From a virus: DNA of 64,000 nucleotides. The stretch spans positions 62,001-126,000 of the IMG/VR virus record IMGVR_UViG_3300033997_000136. One strand, 5' to 3'. Each line of letters starts with the position of its first letter. The first letter of the stretch is position 1. The notes beneath the pieces were generated by a model, which searched no databases, was not told the DNA's origin, and worked only from the letters and a program-made list of their open reading frames with translations. The position numbers were made by a program, and so were the translations under genes. Shown here piece after piece: positions 49,884 through 58,191 of this stretch.

Positions 49884-50414
49884 ATGCCCACTTCAAAAGA
49901 TATACCTGCACAACAGTTTGTGAATCTTTTTGGTTCTACGCCATTTCAAAATATTGTTGTGATTCAAAAACGTTCTATCGCATCTCGCAGTGATGCGTTT
50001 GATAACGAACCCTACTACCGTGGTCTTACGTTAAGTAAAGGGTGGTTAGAACACGTTATTCTTTTATTAAAGAAACCGTACGTTGCTGCAATAGACGATA
50101 TTACAGCATATTCTATCCTTCGTGCAAGCGATTCAGATATCAAAGCATCACCGTGGGTGCTTACTCATGCGGCTATCGCTATAGTGACGCCATACGGCCC
50201 TGTGGTTGCGTATACAGTGGCTGGTGAGGAGATTATTCGTTCTCATGTACCAAATGAGTTAAAGTGCTACTTACCTTCTGAGTTTTGGGTAGGTGAATCA
50301 TTGAATTACTTCATCCCTAAACTTGCTGATTTCTGCAGACGAAGAGCATTGGATGTTGCAGCGGCAAAAAATCCAACATTAGAAACAATCAAAGAATCGG
50401 TAGGTAACTCGTGA
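49884..50414 (+). CDS. Hypothetical protein sharing a domain with 40091-40891
   Basis: This 176-residue protein starts at ATG 49884 with AAGGA upstream; longer in-frame starts run into the previous gene. AIAIVTPYGPVVAY and VPNELKCYLPSEFWVGESL match the 40091 protein (see there). It overlaps the first of three winged-helix-like genes by 4 bases and may work with them. Function is unknown. Confidence 0.65.
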   Translation: MPTSKDIPAQQFVNLFGSTPFQNIVVIQKRSIASRSDAFDNEPYYRGLTLSKGWLEHVILLLKKPYVAAIDDITAYSILRASDSDIKASPWVLTHAAIAIVTPYGPVVAYTVAGEEIIRSHVPNELKCYLPSEFWVGESLNYFIPKLADFCRRRALDVAAAKNPTLETIKESVGNS

Positions 50415-50728
50415 GTACATTAATTGTTGAAGCCTTTACCCATCAAGCCCTTTGGTCTGCAAAGTCTCCATTTCGAAATAGTCCGCTTGCAAAGAGCACA
50501 GACCGTTTTATAAACCACGTTCGTATCGAGTTAAACTTAGAAGGTGTGTATTACGTCATTACTAAGTTGATGAAGAAACAGTATGCAGGTGGTCGTCCTG
50601 CGGTGTTAAAACATTTAGCCATGTTAACTAAGGTTGGTACACTTACTCGTATCGAAAATGGTAAAGAAACAACGTGGATGATGATGGTCGATGTATCACA
50701 ACAACAAAATCAAGGAGCGACGTCATGA
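50411..50728 (+). CDS. Winged-helix-like DNA-binding protein, copy 1 of 3
   Basis: This 105-residue protein starts at GTG overlapping the previous stop. The segment YAGGRPAVLKHLAMLTKVGTLTRIENGKETTWMM (residues 58-91, split here for description) has the helix-helix-wing pattern of winged-helix domains: a GGRPAVLxHL recognition helix, then a beta wing. It shares this pattern and its start (I/L-x-x-AF) with the next two genes. It is probably a phage regulator that binds DNA. The target is unknown. Confidence 0.65.
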   Translation: MSTLIVEAFTHQALWSAKSPFRNSPLAKSTDRFINHVRIELNLEGVYYVITKLMKKQYAGGRPAVLKHLAMLTKVGTLTRIENGKETTWMMMVDVSQQQNQGATS

Positions 50729-51195
50729 AAGACATTATTTTAACAGCCTTTGCAGACCATGCAAAGAAAGCGTTGGGTGAAGGTCAAGCTCAATTAAGTA
50801 AACCAGATGTGGTACGCAATACCGTCAAAGCAACACCTGGGTATGTCGTTGTTACTCCACAAGGTGACATTGTAGTACAAAAAGCATTTAAAGATATTGT
50901 GGATGTGATTCGTACTGTATTAGGTAAAGATGTACCCGGCGGTAAACCTGCAGTCAGTCGTGTGGTTGATACCTTAGTACGACAAAACGTGTTTAAACGT
51001 GTTGTTTGCAATTTAACGGGCGGTACGTTGCTTGAGTACAAGTTACCTAACAACGTCAAGGTAGATGTACTTGAGTATGCTACGCATCGAATTGCAGCAA
51101 ATCAATTAGCAAAACAACAAATGCGTTCGTCATTAGGTCAGTTGACCTCAAAGGTGATTCGAACCGCTAAACAATTTATCCGAGGTAGTGAATGA
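50725..51195 (+). CDS. Winged-helix-like DNA-binding protein, copy 2 of 3
   Basis: This 156-residue protein starts at ATG 50725 (GGAG upstream, ATGA overlap), not at the longer in-frame start. It begins MKDIILTAFADHAKK. GGKPAVSRVVDTLVRQNVF (72-90) then KRVVCNLTGGTLLEY correspond to the recognition helix and wing of its neighbours. A basic C-terminal extension (AANQLAKQQMRSSLGQLTSK) is unique to this copy. Confidence 0.65.
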   Translation: MKDIILTAFADHAKKALGEGQAQLSKPDVVRNTVKATPGYVVVTPQGDIVVQKAFKDIVDVIRTVLGKDVPGGKPAVSRVVDTLVRQNVFKRVVCNLTGGTLLEYKLPNNVKVDVLEYATHRIAANQLAKQQMRSSLGQLTSKVIRTAKQFIRGSE

Positions 51196-51605
51196 AAGAG
51201 TTAATTTTAAAAGCATTTAAGTCGCGATTAGCGGGTGTGCTGCAAACACGTTTACTTAAACAGTCACCGTTTTATCATGAAGTAAATGGTAGTCCAGTTG
51301 CAGTGATTGCATTAGATTTAAATGGTATCTTCTACGGTGCGACTGAGCAGAAACCAAATGAGCGTGTTCGGTACATTCCAGGTGGTCGTCCAGCGCTTTT
51401 AAACCATCTAAAGAAGTTAGTAAACGATGGCGTATTGATTGACCAAGGAACCAATTGGGGTCCTCGGTATTGGGCGTACAAATTTACTGGTGAAGAGTTG
51501 GAAACTATCGTTGAAGAAACGAAGCGTCCACGTGAATTTGCTGAAGTATTCTTTCCAGTTAAAACTGAAGAGGTGAATCAACATGAAACGAGTGAACAGC
51601 TCTAA
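51192..51605 (+). CDS. Winged-helix-like DNA-binding protein, copy 3 of 3
   Basis: This 137-residue protein begins MKELILKAFKSRLAG, close to copy 2. It contains LDLNGIFYGATEQ (like LNLEGVYYVITKL of copy 1), GGRPALLNHLKKLVNDGVL (64-82) and a wing GPRYWAYKF. It overlaps copy 2 by 4 bases and the AlpA-like gene by 23 bases, so all are translated from one message. It is a presumed DNA-binding regulator. Confidence 0.65.
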   Translation: MKELILKAFKSRLAGVLQTRLLKQSPFYHEVNGSPVAVIALDLNGIFYGATEQKPNERVRYIPGGRPALLNHLKKLVNDGVLIDQGTNWGPRYWAYKFTGEELETIVEETKRPREFAEVFFPVKTEEVNQHETSEQL

Positions 51606-51840
51606 AGAGCAAACTATCACTGAAGTGACTCGCGACGATGGTAGTGTAGTTCGTTTTAGAAAGTTATTAACAGCTAAAATGGTGTGTGAGCTTTTAAGCA
51701 TTAGTCGTTCAACGTTAGAACGTCATCTCAAAGATGGAAAGTTAATGTCTCCAACATTCTATCTAGGACAATCACCTCGTTGGGCTGATATCATGTTAAT
51801 TGATTGGCTAAAACAAAAGACAGGAGGTCAATGTGGCTGA
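51583..51840 (+). CDS. AlpA/excisionase-like helix-turn-helix protein
   Basis: This 85-residue protein has a MerR/AlpA-like HTH: LLTAKMVCELLSISRSTLERHLKDGKLMSP (helix, turn, recognition helix), then PRWADIMLIDWLKQK, the pattern of AlpA family regulators and excisionases (target chosen, then a W..d...W segment). It is the fourth DNA-binding gene in tandem. In a phage without a visible integrase it is more likely a transcription regulator than an excisionase. Confidence 0.8.
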   Translation: MKRVNSSKEQTITEVTRDDGSVVRFRKLLTAKMVCELLSISRSTLERHLKDGKLMSPTFYLGQSPRWADIMLIDWLKQKTGGQCG

Positions 51841-52600
51841 AGGGTCTATTCAAGCTTATCTACATCAATGTAGGGCTGCTAAAGGTATCATTGGTTTTAC
51901 GCCAGAAGAATTGGCCACTGAAACAAAAACAGATGCGTTGTTAAAGCGCATTGTGAAACATTTAGACGCAGTTGTTGAGATGGGTATTAATTGCGCAGAC
52001 TCAGATACGGTACTTACTAACCATGCTGAGTTCTGTGAACTTGCAAGTCTTATCCATGATGTACCTACCATTGAGTTCATTGAGGCAGTAGTCAAGAACG
52101 ATTATCGCTGTTCAATAGAACATCACTTTGGTTTATTATCAATGATGGTCATGTTAACCACCTTTAGAAACAAAGGTCAGATTTCAATCCTAGAATGGAT
52201 GCAGTCTATCTTGTTGTGGGGTTGTTTAGCTGACCATTCACGTCAACCTATCAAAGACAATATTGTAAAACACGATTGGGGGCGTGCTGCTGCTTTCTAC
52301 ACTAAACTATTGGCTAAAGAAATAGCAATGGCACCCATTGTTCATTTCACAGCCCCTAAAATGGTAGATGTGTACGATGAAGTGGTTAATGGATTAACTG
52401 ATATGGTTGGACAACACTTTGTAGATGCTGGAATTGCAAAGCGAATCAACACTAAAGTAGTCGTTATTGGAAGCGTTGGACACCCCACTATAACGACAGC
52501 GTGTCGTGTGCCGGGTAAGTTGTTGGAACCATCATTCTCAGCAAAACCATTTTGGGTTCAACGTCAAGAAAAACAGTCTCGTCGACAACATCGACGTTAA
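51833..52600 (+). CDS. Hypothetical protein, 255 aa
   Basis: This helical protein starts at GTG 51833 with AGGAGGT upstream and overlaps the AlpA-like gene by 8 bases. His-rich blocks (IEHHFGLLSMMVMLTTF, ADHSRQPIKDNIVKHDWG) could bind metal but match no motif. The C-terminus is strongly basic (RQEKQSRRQHRR), suitable for nucleic acid contact. It is coupled to the regulator cluster and may act with it. Confidence 0.65.
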   Translation: MAEGSIQAYLHQCRAAKGIIGFTPEELATETKTDALLKRIVKHLDAVVEMGINCADSDTVLTNHAEFCELASLIHDVPTIEFIEAVVKNDYRCSIEHHFGLLSMMVMLTTFRNKGQISILEWMQSILLWGCLADHSRQPIKDNIVKHDWGRAAAFYTKLLAKEIAMAPIVHFTAPKMVDVYDEVVNGLTDMVGQHFVDAGIAKRINTKVVVIGSVGHPTITTACRVPGKLLEPSFSAKPFWVQRQEKQSRRQHRR

Positions 52601-52616
52601 ATTACAAGGAGTGCGT

Positions 52617-52916
52617 ATGGATTTAGACAACCACAAAATGATAGCGTTTTTTGGTGAAGAATTTACTCAGTTACTACTCGTTGTTTTTAAACTATCACCA
52701 ACTACTACAGTGAAATTACTTCGTCATCACGACAAACATTATAGAATCGAAGTAGTTTCACCTAATCCGATTTCACTTGAATTGGAGCAAGTTATACAAA
52801 AATTAGTAACGTCAGCGGTACTTAGCGATTACATTCAGAAAAGGTTGTTTGTAAGTGGTGAATTAACGATATGGCAAACTAGTGATTCACCACCTAGTAT
52901 TATGTTAACAAGTTGA
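52617..52916 (+). CDS. Small hypothetical protein
   Basis: This 99-residue protein starts at ATG 52617 with AAGGAG upstream; an in-frame ATG at 52506 lies inside the previous gene. It is alpha/beta, with a VKLLRHHDKHYRIEVVS strand pair. It is followed by another small gene of the same unit. No motif is recognised. Confidence 0.6.
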   Translation: MDLDNHKMIAFFGEEFTQLLLVVFKLSPTTTVKLLRHHDKHYRIEVVSPNPISLELEQVIQKLVTSAVLSDYIQKRLFVSGELTIWQTSDSPPSIMLTS

Positions 52917-52935
52917 TCTAATATAAAGGATGGAT

Positions 52936-53250
52936 ATGAGTAACTTTAAAAAACTATGCAGTGGTTATGGTGCTTATATCCATCTTTGGTTTCTATTTTA
53001 TAAAACAAGGAGGTGGTTACGAAAAGACCTTACACCATTAAAACGAATGGTTATTGAACTTCAGTATCAAATGGTAGTAACAACATTCTTAGCGATAAAA
53101 GGAAAGCGTAAGTGGATACCTATCCCTTCTGAATGTAATGCAATCAAACCAGACATTACGGAGACCTATGAGAAAATAAACAAACGGCAACTTGCTGTAG
53201 AAGCAATACGTGAACGACAAACCATTCAACAACAACAAAAGGACCTCTAA
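52936..53250 (+). CDS. Small basic protein
   Basis: This 104-residue protein starts at ATG 52936 (AAAGGA upstream) or ATG 52930. It is rich in Arg, Lys, Tyr and Trp, and a C-terminal Gln-rich coiled coil (EAIRERQTIQQQQKDL) suggests self-association. No membrane segment is clear (HLWFLFYKT is short). Function is unknown. Confidence 0.6.
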   Translation: MSNFKKLCSGYGAYIHLWFLFYKTRRWLRKDLTPLKRMVIELQYQMVVTTFLAIKGKRKWIPIPSECNAIKPDITETYEKINKRQLAVEAIRERQTIQQQQKDL

Positions 53251-53274
53251 CTCTTTTATTTATTCTTTTTGTTT

Positions 53275-53305
53275 TGTGTAAGATGTACGCGCTCATACTT
53301 ACGCA
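53275..53305 (+). promoter_or_regulatory. Strong hairpin in leader of transglycosylase gene
   Basis: TGTGTAAG (53275-53282) pairs with CTTACGCA (53298-53305), and ATG/CAT inside extends the stem. It lies 30 bases before the ATG at 53335 and after a T-rich run at 53253-53272. It could be a terminator of the previous unit (weak tail) or a leader hairpin. Confidence 0.45.
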
Positions 53306-53334
53306 AATTGACTTCCAATAGAAAGGACGATGTG

Positions 53335-54063
53335 ATGAAAACAGTATTATTCTTATTATTAACCCTGGTTGCATTCAACTCGAACGCTTCATTCGATCAA
53401 TTTGGCACAACAATTATCAAAGCCGCACAAACTGTTAACGTAGACCCATTGGTACTTAGTGCGTTTGCTCACAAAGAAACAAACTTCAGAAACGTGAAAG
53501 CAACGTATAAAAAATCTACCGCTGCTGGTCTTTTTCAAATTAACAACAGAACCTGGAAAGGTCTTCTTGAAAAGTATGGACATGAAGTCCATTTAGATAC
53601 AACCGCAAGTAAATTTGACCCACGTGCTAATAGCTTAATGGCTGGTATCTATGTACGTGAAAACGCAAAAGCATTGAAACGTGTTTTAGGTCGTAAAGCA
53701 ACCCCTGCTGAAATGTACATGTCACATCTACTAGGGTTAGGTGGTGCTATTAAAGTATTAACCGCTAAACGTAGTAAAGTCATCGCTGATGTTGTAGCTT
53801 ATGCCATCGCTGGAAATAAACGTTTATTTGTGACTGAAAAAGGTAAGTTCAGAACCGTTGGACAATTCCGTGATTACATGCATTGGAAGTTTAGTCAGGT
53901 GATGAATGATATCAAAGATACTGTAGATACCACTGTGGCTAAAATAGAAGCCCAGAAGCACTACAATGAAATGAAACGCAAAGCCACTACCTATGTGTCA
54001 AGTATAGGTGATGTCTCGTTAAAATTGATTACCGTGTCCATATTTGGACGAACACTAACCTAA
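53335..54063 (+). CDS. Exported lytic transglycosylase-like lysozyme (SLT fold)
   Basis: This 242-residue protein has a Sec signal peptide (MKTVLFLLLTLVAFNSNA, cleavage near residue 18). An SLT/goose-lysozyme domain follows: AFAHKETNFRNVK with catalytic Glu48, then STAAGLFQINNRTW (residues 61-74), a LLGLGGA segment and a C-terminal helical region. It would cleave the glycan strands of peptidoglycan from the periplasm. The start at 53335 has AAGGACG upstream; an in-frame start at 53269 lies before the leader hairpin. It is a separate enzyme from the GH108 endolysin of this phage. Confidence 0.82.
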   Translation: MKTVLFLLLTLVAFNSNASFDQFGTTIIKAAQTVNVDPLVLSAFAHKETNFRNVKATYKKSTAAGLFQINNRTWKGLLEKYGHEVHLDTTASKFDPRANSLMAGIYVRENAKALKRVLGRKATPAEMYMSHLLGLGGAIKVLTAKRSKVIADVVAYAIAGNKRLFVTEKGKFRTVGQFRDYMHWKFSQVMNDIKDTVDTTVAKIEAQKHYNEMKRKATTYVSSIGDVSLKLITVSIFGRTLT

Positions 54064-54065
54064 GA

Positions 54066-54095
54066 AGAAGGACAGAGCAAATGCTCTGTCCTTCT
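54066..54095 (+). terminator. Rho-independent terminator
   Basis: AGAAGGACAGAGC/GCTCTGTCCTTCT with loop AAAT is followed by CTATGCTTTTTTTAT. Confidence 0.9.
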
Positions 54096-54124
54096 CTATG
54101 CTTTTTTTATAAAAGGACCCCACA

Positions 54125-54823
54125 ATGAACATTAGAAACCCATTAGTTATTCCAAAAGAAGTGTACAATTCATCCACGTGTGATGATGAGACCTTTAAAG
54201 AATTTACAGCAACGCTTCGTTATATGCAGGGAATCGGAGAATCTCCTATTCGATTGATTCTACCAGAAGACTACGATGTAAATCAAACAAGGGCGTTTGT
54301 AGAACGTCTGTGCCTACGCGAAGGGATGATGTTGAGTTGGTTCTATTACGACCGTATTCAAATGTTAACTCCTGAACGTCAAGTGGAGATGTTAGGTGTC
54401 AACATTTCTCAATTGATTGCACACGATGTAATTCGTGATGTACAACATCTTCTTCGCAGACGGTTGTCTGAGACTATCATGAAAGACATTCATGTCAACC
54501 CAGAAGAACCTGACGTAGGTGCCCCATTGTTGGACCAATATAAACTTACGAGTGATTTAGTTGCAGGTGGGTATGATGTTAAGATTACACCGATACCTGC
54601 GTATATCTGTGGCTTACACCCACTTGTTGTACATGTGTCTGTAAATACACATCAACTTAATCACCGGTATGAAGAATACGCTTTAGTCGTCAATCAATCC
54701 TTCGTTGTGTTTGAACACATGTTAGAAGGTCAGGTGACTTCAGCATCGCAACATTTATCTCATTTGTTTAAAGAATATTTTAAACAGATTAAATCACAAA
54801 TTAAACCAAAACAAGAAGGCTAA
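54125..54823 (+). CDS. Hypothetical protein upstream of AAA ATPase
   Basis: This 232-residue soluble protein begins MNIRNPLVIPKEVYNSS and is mostly helical, with LLRRRLSETIMKDIHVNPEE in the middle. It starts 29 bases after a terminator and ends 7 bases before the AAA ATPase gene, so the two should be co-expressed and may form a complex. No motif is recognised. Confidence 0.68.
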   Translation: MNIRNPLVIPKEVYNSSTCDDETFKEFTATLRYMQGIGESPIRLILPEDYDVNQTRAFVERLCLREGMMLSWFYYDRIQMLTPERQVEMLGVNISQLIAHDVIRDVQHLLRRRLSETIMKDIHVNPEEPDVGAPLLDQYKLTSDLVAGGYDVKITPIPAYICGLHPLVVHVSVNTHQLNHRYEEYALVVNQSFVVFEHMLEGQVTSASQHLSHLFKEYFKQIKSQIKPKQEG

Positions 54824-54830
54824 TCTTTTT

Positions 54831-56141
54831 ATGGAAACAAAACGTGTCTTTGTCCCAGACAACAACCGCTTTATTTTGCAGACGTTAAATCCATCTCCGG
54901 TTGCTGAGAAGCTACCACCAAAAATATACCGTGCTTGCTTTGACCCACAGACAGGTACTATCTTTGTTGAACACCTGTATGACAAATTTGTTCTGCCAAA
55001 GAAGATATACGGTAGTTTACACCATCAGCGTGTTCAGCGCGTATTAGACCATCATGCCACAAGCAAAAGCTCGTTAGGTGTCTTATTGATGGGTTTAAAG
55101 GGAACAGGGAAAACACTGTTTTCCTTTCTTATCTGCAATAAGTTATTGGAGAAAGGGCATCCTGTTATTTACTTTGATACCCCTATCCCAGCGTTTGTGG
55201 CTCGCCATCTGATTGAGTTTATTGATGATGGTGTGTTCTTACTGGATGAGTTTGGTAAGTTGTTTAAAGCGTATGCTAATGAGCCAAATGGAAGTACAGT
55301 AGATGCACAGTCGCAATTGTTAACTGCGTTCAGTGACCGCAACTTAACACGTCGCATGATTTTGGTGACAGATAACAACGAATCTAATTTGTTGTACGAA
55401 CTGAAAGACAGACCAGGTCGTTTTCATTACCGTTTCATGTATGCTCGTTTACCTAACTCAGCGATTGAAGAGCGTGTAGATGCAGACATCACCGACCCTG
55501 AACAGGCGTTATTGTTGAAGTATTACGGGTTCTATCAGGAAGTCTCTATGGATTGCTTAGATGCAGCTGTGGGATTGATGAAAGAAGTCAATGATGTGGA
55601 TACATGGTTAGAACAAATCTCATGGATTAACATTCCTGTGATGCGTTTCTTCCGCTTGTATTGCTCACCTAACGTAAACTATTCATCAATGCGTCACCAG
55701 TACAGCAAAGATAAAGACGAACAGCCTGAGTACCCAACCTACAGTTGCCAAATCACCATGACAACAGCAACCAGTGGTCAGGTTTCTTTATTGAAACTCA
55801 ACATGGATGAAAATGGTAAACAAATCGGAGCTGAACTGTTAGACACAGTAAGTTGGCATTACAACGATACATTGATTATTGGTGATAAGTACATTACTGA
55901 TAAACAGTGGATACGTATGGACCGCCCAAGTCGTATTGTTGCAGGTCGTGTTGAGAACATGGTGTTGTTCCCTGATTTTCCGTTAGTCACGTGTACTATC
56001 TTTACACAGCTCACTATGGAGCGTTTGCACTACCCACTGGTGTTAGATTGTCCAATGGGGATGATGTTAAACGACAATGGTGAACCTGCAAAAGGTAGTT
56101 TGGATGGGCGTTCTTCCAGATTCCTTGAATCACATTTCTAA
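54831..56141 (+). CDS. AAA-family ATPase
   Basis: This 436-residue protein has Walker A GLKGTGKT (88-95), Walker B VFLLDEFGK (135-143), a sensor-1-like ILVTDNNESN (177-186) and an arginine-rich DRPGRFHYRF (193-202), all in one ATPase domain at about 65-210. An N-terminal 60-residue part and a C-terminal beta-rich domain (about 290-430) flank it. It could be a replication, packaging or remodelling motor; the sequence does not decide. It is downstream of the terminator at 54066, in a unit with 54125. Confidence 0.85.
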   Translation: METKRVFVPDNNRFILQTLNPSPVAEKLPPKIYRACFDPQTGTIFVEHLYDKFVLPKKIYGSLHHQRVQRVLDHHATSKSSLGVLLMGLKGTGKTLFSFLICNKLLEKGHPVIYFDTPIPAFVARHLIEFIDDGVFLLDEFGKLFKAYANEPNGSTVDAQSQLLTAFSDRNLTRRMILVTDNNESNLLYELKDRPGRFHYRFMYARLPNSAIEERVDADITDPEQALLLKYYGFYQEVSMDCLDAAVGLMKEVNDVDTWLEQISWINIPVMRFFRLYCSPNVNYSSMRHQYSKDKDEQPEYPTYSCQITMTTATSGQVSLLKLNMDENGKQIGAELLDTVSWHYNDTLIIGDKYITDKQWIRMDRPSRIVAGRVENMVLFPDFPLVTCTIFTQLTMERLHYPLVLDCPMGMMLNDNGEPAKGSLDGRSSRFLESHF

Positions 56142-56152
56142 GAAGGTTTTGT

Positions 56153-56506
56153 ATGGACTTTGAAACATTCCTTTTAGTAGTGAATGCACGGGTCATCAAT
56201 GCACGTTTAAATGCTGAAGAACAAAAAGAGCGCTTCAATCGAAAAGAAGCGCTTTACCATGCGTTGCTGTATGTAACCAACAACTTTAAACTTGATGCTG
56301 AATGCAATCAAGCGATAACACGGTTGTTAATTACGTACGGTTCAACAAAGACGAATTATGGTGTCACTCAAATAGAGTATCACTTTGATTCGTACATGGT
56401 GATGTTGTTTGGTCGTCAGTATATTCCTAATGACGGTGCTAAGTTACCTGAGCACATCTTAGCGGATTTTGAATCATCAATAGCACGAGGTGTAGTAGTG
56501 GGTTAA
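56153..56506 (+). CDS. Hypothetical protein
   Basis: This 117-residue helical protein begins MDFETFLLVVNARVINARLNAEEQKERFN. AGAAGG lies upstream, 11 bases after the AAA ATPase stop. Its stop codon is at the centre of a 30-base perfect palindrome. Function is unknown. Confidence 0.62.
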   Translation: MDFETFLLVVNARVINARLNAEEQKERFNRKEALYHALLYVTNNFKLDAECNQAITRLLITYGSTKTNYGVTQIEYHFDSYMVMLFGRQYIPNDGAKLPEHILADFESSIARGVVVG

Positions 56507-56519
56507 CCCACTACTACAC
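56490..56519 (+). terminator. Perfect 30-base palindrome over a stop codon
   Basis: Bases 56490-56504 are the exact complement of 56505-56519, so the TAA stop (56504-56506) lies at the centre. Only CTTATAC follows, so the U tract is poor. It could terminate partly or bind a dimeric protein. Confidence 0.6.
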
Positions 56520-56543
56520 TCTTATACCCCACAGGAGTTTATC

Positions 56544-57185
56544 GTGAATATAAATCGACTTATGCAATCAGGGTTTCCAGTTGAAGCAATGAAAAACTTA
56601 GTTGCATCTATTAACCATGCAATGAACACCAATCAAACCTTTGAATTAGAGTTTGATGAGACTATTTTACGCAGTGCATTTGCTATCAAAAACTTTATTC
56701 GAACGCTGTGTTTTGATTATGACTTACCGCTGCATTATATCGTCAATAATCGACTCACGTTAAAATCATCTAAAGTGATTACGCAGGAATTTATTAACGC
56801 TGCTAAAGCATGGACAGACGATGTTGTTGCGATCATTCGTAATGATGTTATCATTGCCATTCCAGAACTGGTTGCTAAATGGAAAGAAGCTGAAAAGAAT
56901 AGCGATGCATTAATCTCTATTGAGATTGACATTGTTACGTCAAACAACGCTTTAGGTTCTGTAACATTCAAGACTATTCCTGTGAACAACAAACGTTGTC
57001 TGATAGGGTTAGTGAGAATGACACATCCTCACCTTAAAGAACCGTTTAAAGATGTAATCATTGAACTGGTGGAAGGTGTGTATTTAGCTCAATCAGACTT
57101 AACTGAATTGGACTACATAAAGACCGACTTAATTGAGTTCTCTAAACTGGTGGACCAACAGTTAAAAACAGAAGGTGTAAATTAA
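56544..57185 (+). CDS. Hypothetical protein
   Basis: This 213-residue protein starts at GTG 56544 with ACAGGAG upstream. It is soluble with mixed helices and strands (ALISIEIDIVTSNNALGSVTFKTI). One base separates it from the next gene. No motif is recognised. Confidence 0.65.
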   Translation: MNINRLMQSGFPVEAMKNLVASINHAMNTNQTFELEFDETILRSAFAIKNFIRTLCFDYDLPLHYIVNNRLTLKSSKVITQEFINAAKAWTDDVVAIIRNDVIIAIPELVAKWKEAEKNSDALISIEIDIVTSNNALGSVTFKTIPVNNKRCLIGLVRMTHPHLKEPFKDVIIELVEGVYLAQSDLTELDYIKTDLIEFSKLVDQQLKTEGVN

Positions 57186-57186
57186 A

Positions 57187-58191
57187 ATGGATGCACTGTG
57201 TATTGTTAATTATTATTGCAGCGAAATTGGTCGTGAGATAGATGTAGAACTATCAACACTTTCACAGTCAGAAACTGGTACATTTCACATCAAACAAACA
57301 AACGGTGATGTGCATGTATTTCACTCACATGAAGATATCTATTCACACATTGTTCACAGCGTGCTTAGATTCTGTGGGTGTGGGATGCCTGAAGATGCAA
57401 TGCATTTTTACATGCAGCAATTAATGGCTTTGGAAGTAACTCCTATAAAAGACTATAATGGTCGTGTAGGTGGTTTGGATTTCTTTATCCACATTGCTGA
57501 ATTGCAACAGATGTTTGATAAAGCGACTCAAACCTTAACACCTAAAGCAAGAGCCATTCTTCACGCGCTGTCTATTCTTTTTCCAGTTCATCTCAAAAAC
57601 GAAGAACATGAGTTGTGTCCGTTAAATGAATTTGTGATGGACAAAGAAGCGTATGATGCAATAATCCATACGGAGATTGATCCTGTATGGAAAAAAGCAC
57701 AAGAAGATGCAGGAGTATCGTTTGAAAAAGAACAACTGCCTATTCACTGGTATGTGTTTAACCATGTGAATGTATTAGGTTTCCATCTTTTATTGGACAT
57801 CTATAAACACATAGATCAAATAAAGAACCCTGAGTGTGCAAAAATTCAACGAAGTGAATGGTGTTCATCTAACTACGGTGCTCAGTATTGGACGTGGTAC
57901 ATGATTGACAACATTTTAGACCTTGAACAACACGGCGGTTCATCGCCTGGGTGGTTAAGTGAAACAGGTCAGAAAACGATTGTACATTTACATCAATTGT
58001 TTGTGGCCAGTCCATTACCGTCGTATGTTGAAGAACTGTTGGTGCATCGTTGTGAGTTTAGTGTTGTATCTGATTACAAAGCGGACTACGTTAAAGCGGT
58101 GTTATCTATTTTGAAACAACGGTTTACAAAAGAAAATAATACAGTTGGTCTTGAATCAATTGAGGGTATTCAATACGAGAAGAGGAAATAA
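57187..58191 (+). CDS. Hypothetical protein, 334 aa
   Basis: This soluble helical protein begins MDALCIVNYYCSEIGREID and contains Cys/His-rich segments (VLRFCGCGMPEDAMHFYMQQ). The C-terminus is basic. It overlaps the next gene by one base. No catalytic signature is seen. Confidence 0.68.
   Translation: MDALCIVNYYCSEIGREIDVELSTLSQSETGTFHIKQTNGDVHVFHSHEDIYSHIVHSVLRFCGCGMPEDAMHFYMQQLMALEVTPIKDYNGRVGGLDFFIHIAELQQMFDKATQTLTPKARAILHALSILFPVHLKNEEHELCPLNEFVMDKEAYDAIIHTEIDPVWKKAQEDAGVSFEKEQLPIHWYVFNHVNVLGFHLLLDIYKHIDQIKNPECAKIQRSEWCSSNYGAQYWTWYMIDNILDLEQHGGSSPGWLSETGQKTIVHLHQLFVASPLPSYVEELLVHRCEFSVVSDYKADYVKAVLSILKQRFTKENNTVGLESIEGIQYEKRK

Noticed and set aside
51583-51840. AlpA-like protein as excisionase of a prophage
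   Set aside because: No integrase or attachment sites are visible and the rest of the window is of lytic large-phage type; a regulator is more likely.
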